A DNA stretch of 64,000 nt from Chitinophaga caseinilytica (lineage in GTDB: Bacteria; Bacteroidota; Bacteroidia; Chitinophagales; Chitinophagaceae), in assembly GCF_038396765.1 (NCBI RefSeq), contig NZ_CP150096.1, positions 1,657,001-1,721,000 of the forward strand, read 5' to 3'. Shown here in pieces: positions 60,682-64,000 of this stretch (within the stretch, counting starts at the first letter, position 1; each line of letters starts with the position of its first letter). The position numbers were made by a program, and so were the translations under genes. Below the pieces are notes generated by a model, which saw only the letters and a list, made by a program, of their open reading frames with translations, did no database searches and was not told where the DNA came from.

Positions 60682-61340
60682 TTAGCGGGATTCGGGCTTT
60701 TCGGGGTTGGTCACCGGGGCAGACGGCAGCTCCGCGATATGCGTAACACCCCCGAAACCGCGAATTTCATCGCCTCGCCCGCCGAAACATTCGTCAACGG
60801 CCGCACCTTCTCCTTCCGGACCATGAACACCTTGCCGGTGATCGCATAGGCATGCGGCACGTACACCGCCATATACCCCTCGAGGCCCAGCGCCCGCACA
60901 TCTTCCTGCGTGATGAAGCCCATCTCCCACACATCTTCCCCATACACATTCACCAGCACCGGATGGTCGAACTTCTTCTTTTCACCCACAAACGCGTCGA
61001 AAACGTCCTTCACGGACGAATAGATATATTTAATAAAAGGCGTCCGCTCCAGGATATGATCGAACATGTCGATCAGCCGCCCGATGATGAACGATGAACT
61101 TAAATATCCCACGAAAACGATGACGATCAATACGATAGCAAATCCAACCCCCTTGTATTTGAGGAAATTCATCGGATGGTCTTCCGGGATCAGGTCGCGC
61201 GGCAACAGGTTATCGATGGTCATGAAACCCCAATACAACATGAACGCCGTGATCCCGATCGGCGCAAGGATCAGCAGCCCCTGGAAAAAATAGCGCAGTA
61301 AACGCGACAGCAATACCCGGAATTTCAACTTTGGAGACAT
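60682..61340 (-). CDS. DUF502 membrane protein, reading frame broken at 60749-60753
   Basis: The protein MSPKLKFRVLLSRLLRYFFQGLLILAPIGITAFMLYWGF has two transmembrane helices (about 15-37 and 65-87). The conserved DUF502 region follows (FDHILERTPFIKYIYSSVKDVFDAFVGEKKKFDHPVLVNVYG, VYVPHAYAITGKVFMVRKEKVRPLTNVSAGEAMKFAVSG). The frame as given then runs into VLRISRSCRLPR and stops. One extra base in the run of five (C5 on the plus strand) instead yields GGVTHIAELPSAPVTNPEKPESR and a stop at 60682, about 219 residues in all, with the family's normal GG ending. Function unknown. The break looks like an assembly error. Confidence 0.87.
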
Positions 61341-61451
61341 GTGCTTGGTTTGAAAGGGCGAAGTTACGGCATAAAACCCGCTTCCAGCCCCTCATAAACC
61401 CGCTAAATCCTTTGATGAACCCCGTTCGTCATATTATAGGGAAATTGTTTG

Positions 61452-61483
61452 ATGGAAACTTTGGCAGTTTAAATAGTTTCCAT
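61452..61483. promoter_or_regulatory. Inverted repeat inside the TetR promoter, candidate operator
   Basis: ATGGAAACT (61452-61460) and AGTTTCCAT (61475-61483) form a perfect 9-base inverted repeat with a 14-base spacer. The arms straddle the region between the -33 and -7 elements, so binding by a TetR dimer would exclude RNA polymerase. Confidence 0.6.
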
Positions 61484-61490
61484 AGTTTTG
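61460..61490 (+). promoter_or_regulatory. Bacteroidota promoter of the TetR-efflux operon
   Basis: TTTG (61460-61463), a 19-base spacer, and TAGTTTTG (61483-61490) match the primary sigma consensus exactly. The TetR ATG is at 61529, leaving a leader of roughly 30 bases. Confidence 0.75.
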
Positions 61491-61528
61491 TCCGTGTAAT
61501 CAATTTCGCCCCTTTTTATCGAAAACCA

Positions 61529-62143
61529 ATGGAAGAAGTTCAAGAACGGATCCTGGACACGGCGTTCAACATGTTCCGGCAATACGGCACGCGTTCCATC
61601 ACCATGGACGATATCGCCAACCGCATGGGCATTTCCAAAAAAACGCTGTATGCCCACTTCGCAGACAAGAGCGACCTGGTACTCAACGTCATGAGCCGCC
61701 ACCTCGCCCTGATCGAGGAGCAGTGCATCGCGAGCCGGAACAATAGTGCTGATGCGGTCGGGGAGCTGTTCGGGGTCATCAAGATGCTGGAAGAGAAATT
61801 CCGGAACATGAACCCGGTAGTGATGATGGACCTGCAGAAATTCCATTCCAAGGCGTTCCAGTTATTTGAGCAGCATAAGAACGTGTTCATGGTGCGGACG
61901 ATCCGGGAAAACCTGGAAAGAGGGATCGAAGAGGGATTGTACCGGCCCGACCTGGACCTGGACATTCTCAGCGCCTTCCGCGCGGCATCTTCCCTTTTCT
62001 GTTTCCAGCCGGAACTGTTCCCGATGAACGGGTACGATATGACGAAGGTGCAGCGCGTGCTGCTGGAACATTTCCTGTATGGCGTGGCCTCCCTCAAAGG
62101 CTATCAGTTGATCGATCAGTACAGAAAGAAAGATAACCAGTAA
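61529..62143 (+). CDS. TetR-family transcriptional regulator
   Basis: The 204-residue protein starts at ATG 61529 (MEEVQERILDTAFNMFRQYG). Its DNA-binding domain (about 1-50) has TRSITMDDIANRMGISKKTLYAHFADKSDLV, the TetR helix-turn-helix. The C-terminal ligand domain (about 60-195) is helical, with no fixed motif, as usual. It starts an operon with a TolC-like protein and a membrane-fusion adaptor, and a palindrome lies within its promoter. It most likely represses its own efflux operon and is relieved by the exported compound. Confidence 0.93.
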   Translation: MEEVQERILDTAFNMFRQYGTRSITMDDIANRMGISKKTLYAHFADKSDLVLNVMSRHLALIEEQCIASRNNSADAVGELFGVIKMLEEKFRNMNPVVMMDLQKFHSKAFQLFEQHKNVFMVRTIRENLERGIEEGLYRPDLDLDILSAFRAASSLFCFQPELFPMNGYDMTKVQRVLLEHFLYGVASLKGYQLIDQYRKKDNQ

Positions 62144-62157
62144 TAAATCAATGATCT

Positions 62158-63522
62158 ATGCACTTTAAATGGAAACTCGTTGCCCTGGCGGGCACGATGT
62201 TGCATGCCTTCACCTGCGCCCAGGCGCAACAGCAGCCGGCAATTACGCCGGAAACGCTGCGGTTCTCGGTGCAGGACGCCATATCTTATGCGCTCTCCCA
62301 TCAGTACGACGTACGTAATGCAAAGCTGGACGAGCTCAACCAGCTCGCCGTTAACCGCGAAGTGAGCGGCCTCGCCCTGCCGCAGGTAAGCGGCACGGGG
62401 CTGTTCCAGCACAACCCGGTCATTCAGAAACAATTGGTCGACATCAGCAACTTCGACCCCAACGCGCCCAAAGGCACCACGGTGCCCATCGCGTTCGGAC
62501 TGGCCTACAACGTATTGGGCCAGGTAGACGTGAACCAGACCCTCTTCGACCCCAGCGTGCTCGTTGCCCTGCAGGCGCGCAAAACCCTGGAACAGCTCGC
62601 CCGTAAGGGCGTGCAGTATTCCGAAGTGGAAGTGAAAGCAGCCGTTTACAAGGCTTATTTCAACGTGGTAGCGGCGGATAAGGCCCTCACCATCCTCGAC
62701 TCCAACCAGGTGCGCCTCCGCAATATCCTCGCCGAAACGCGCGAGATATATAAGGAAGGCCTGGTGGAAAAACTGGATGTGGACAGGCTCGTAGTACAGG
62801 TCAACAACCTCGAATCGCAACAGACCCGCCTCCGCGAAATCCGGGAAGTAGGCATCGCCGCCCTGAAATTCCAGATCGGCATGCCCATCAAACAACCGCT
62901 TGCCCTCACCGATACGCTGGGGAACAACGCGCTCAAGGCCGACATCCAGGAACAAACGAATTTTACCTATCAGGACCGGATCGAGTACCAGCTCCTCGAA
63001 ACCCAGCGCCAGGCCAACGAATATAACCTGAAGCGTTACCGGCTTTCCGCATGGCCTTCGCTGTACCTTTTCGGACAGGGCGGCGCTTCCCGCGCCAGCG
63101 GCAAGTTCGATTACTTCTCGTCCCAAAGCTGGTATGGCTACGTTTCCTACGGCCTCAACCTGAAAGTGCCCATTTTTACCGGCTTCCAGCGCCTCCGTAA
63201 AGTTGATCAGGCCCTGATCGCCGTGAAAAAGAACGAAATGGACCTCGAAAAGCTCCGCGGCTCCATCGATCTGCAACAGGCCAATTCCGCCACCAGCCTT
63301 CGCAACAATATTTCCACCCTCGATAATGAGGAAGAAAATATGCAACTGGCCAAAGAAGTCTTCGAAACCACGATGATCAAATACAGGGAAGGCGTAGGCT
63401 CCAGCGTGGAACTGCTGAACGCCGAATCCGCCCTGCTCGTGGCGCAGAACAACTATTTCACCGCGCTCTTCAACGTGATCGTTGCCCGCGTGGATTACCT
63501 TAAAGCGTACGGAAAACTGTAA
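62158..63522 (+). CDS. TolC-family outer-membrane efflux protein
   Basis: The 454-residue protein has a signal peptide (about 1-21, ending FTCAQAQ). Two repeated coiled-coil halves of TolC type follow (SVQDAISYALSHQYDVRNAKLDELNQLAVNREVSGLALPQVSG; EVKAAVYKAYFNVVAADKALTIL...LVEKLDVDRLVVQVNNLESQQ; YREGVGSSVELLNAESALLVAQNNYFTALFNVIVARVDYLKAYGKL). It would form the outer-membrane channel of a tripartite pump. It starts 14 bases after tetR and is followed by the adaptor 33 bases on. Confidence 0.95.
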   Translation: MHFKWKLVALAGTMLHAFTCAQAQQQPAITPETLRFSVQDAISYALSHQYDVRNAKLDELNQLAVNREVSGLALPQVSGTGLFQHNPVIQKQLVDISNFDPNAPKGTTVPIAFGLAYNVLGQVDVNQTLFDPSVLVALQARKTLEQLARKGVQYSEVEVKAAVYKAYFNVVAADKALTILDSNQVRLRNILAETREIYKEGLVEKLDVDRLVVQVNNLESQQTRLREIREVGIAALKFQIGMPIKQPLALTDTLGNNALKADIQEQTNFTYQDRIEYQLLETQRQANEYNLKRYRLSAWPSLYLFGQGGASRASGKFDYFSSQSWYGYVSYGLNLKVPIFTGFQRLRKVDQALIAVKKNEMDLEKLRGSIDLQQANSATSLRNNISTLDNEEENMQLAKEVFETTMIKYREGVGSSVELLNAESALLVAQNNYFTALFNVIVARVDYLKAYGKL

Positions 63523-63555
63523 CCTTCAACCCTTTCAGCTATAAATCAACTTCCA

Positions 63556-64000
63556 ATGAATAAAAGATATTTCGTTCTCCCTCTAGTAGCCCTCATGGCA
63601 GCCTGCGGCGGCGGAGAAGAAAAGAAAGCCGATAAACTCGTGCGTCTCAAAACGGAGAAAGCCAAACTGGACGCCGAGATCAAAACCCTCGAAAAAGAAC
63701 TCAAAGCCGGAGATTCCACCACCGTGAAAACGAAAACGGTCACCATCGCCCAGGTGGAAACCTCCACTTTCGAACACTTCATCGATATCCAGGGAGACGT
63801 GGACGCCCGTGAGAACGTAGCGGTGTCGGCACAGTCGCCCGGCATTATCAAAGCGATCCTCGTCCGCGAAGGTCAGGCCGTAATCAAAGGCCAGACGCTG
63901 GCGCAGGTAGACGACCAGGTGATGCGTGCAAGCCTCGCGGAACTGCAAACCCAGTTAGACCTGGCTACCACCCTTTACAACAAGCAGGCGAACCTCTGGC
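63556..64000 (+). CDS. RND/ABC efflux periplasmic adaptor (3' end outside window)
   Basis: Only the first 148 residues are present. A lipoprotein signal (VALMAACGGGEEKK, Cys 17) is followed by a short coiled coil (LKTEKAKLDAEIKTLEKELKAG). The membrane-fusion-protein core follows: TVTIAQVETSTFEHFIDIQGDVDARENVAVSAQSPGIIKAILVREGQAVIKGQTLAQVDD (barrel-sandwich start) and the hairpin helix ASLAELQTQLDLATTLYNKQANLW. The next gene beyond the window should be an RND or ABC inner-membrane pump. Start ATG 63556. Confidence 0.93.
   Translation, partial: MNKRYFVLPLVALMAACGGGEEKKADKLVRLKTEKAKLDAEIKTLEKELKAGDSTTVKTKTVTIAQVETSTFEHFIDIQGDVDARENVAVSAQSPGIIKAILVREGQAVIKGQTLAQVDDQVMRASLAELQTQLDLATTLYNKQANLW

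Overview
The window looks like chromosome of a Bacteroidota, most likely Chitinophagaceae (Chitinophaga-like). The signs are two SusC/SusD pairs (one behind an ECF sigma/FecR pair), Bacteroidota-type promoters (TTTG, about 19 bases, TAnnTTTG), few Shine-Dalgarno sites, a 2TM-domain protein, DUF2490, KTSC and PaaN proteins, and a class I terpene synthase. I see no integrase, transposase, phage module, rRNA or CRISPR array. One tRNA, Arg(CCT), is present.

Layout. 0-8 kb: the end of a PepSY membrane protein, a Gly/Asp-rich membrane protein, then sigma factor - FecR - STN-domain SusC - SusD, a cell-surface-signalled uptake locus. 8.0-9.6 kb: a degenerate repeat tract bracketed by two related terminator hairpins, and an XRE-like regulator. 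9.6-16.2 kb: a tightly coupled four-gene cassette of planctomycete-type cytochrome/DUF1549/DUF1553, DUF1501, TIM-barrel epimerase and membrane cytochrome-LRR proteins. 16-26 kb: regulators, two MFS exporters (one sharing an operator with a GntR repressor), a K+ channel and small enzymes and membrane proteins. 26.2-29.6 kb: a terpene synthase with an unusual long leader, convergent with a hybrid histidine kinase. 29.7-31 kb: thiolase. 31.3-37.5 kb: SusC-SusD-metallophosphoesterase operon. 37.6-42.2 kb: DNA-repair HEAT protein, VOC-AHSA1 fusion, thioredoxin, DoxX, Crp-like regulator and seven-haem cytochrome. 42.3-47.1 kb: a low-GC S41-like lipoprotein convergent with a large LRR-Roc-COR-TIR protein. 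47.2-56.7 kb: ZU5 and TlpA-like envelope proteins, tRNA-Arg, acyl-CoA ligase, YceI, PaaN and a TPR protein. 56.7-64 kb: DUF1015-serC, a zinc phospholipase C-like protein, DUF502, and the start of a TetR-TolC-adaptor efflux operon cut by the window end.

Two points matter most. First, the LRR-Roc-COR-TIR protein (43642..47049) is the best candidate for an immune or NAD-depleting system, and its gene changes base composition abruptly near 45.19 kb. Second, five unrelated genes (FecR, K+ channel, ABM-like lipoprotein, acyl-CoA ligase, DUF502) are each broken by exactly one missing base at or beside a homopolymer of five or more. This points to homopolymer under-calling in the assembly rather than real pseudogenes, although two of the sites coincide with textbook -1 slippery heptamers.
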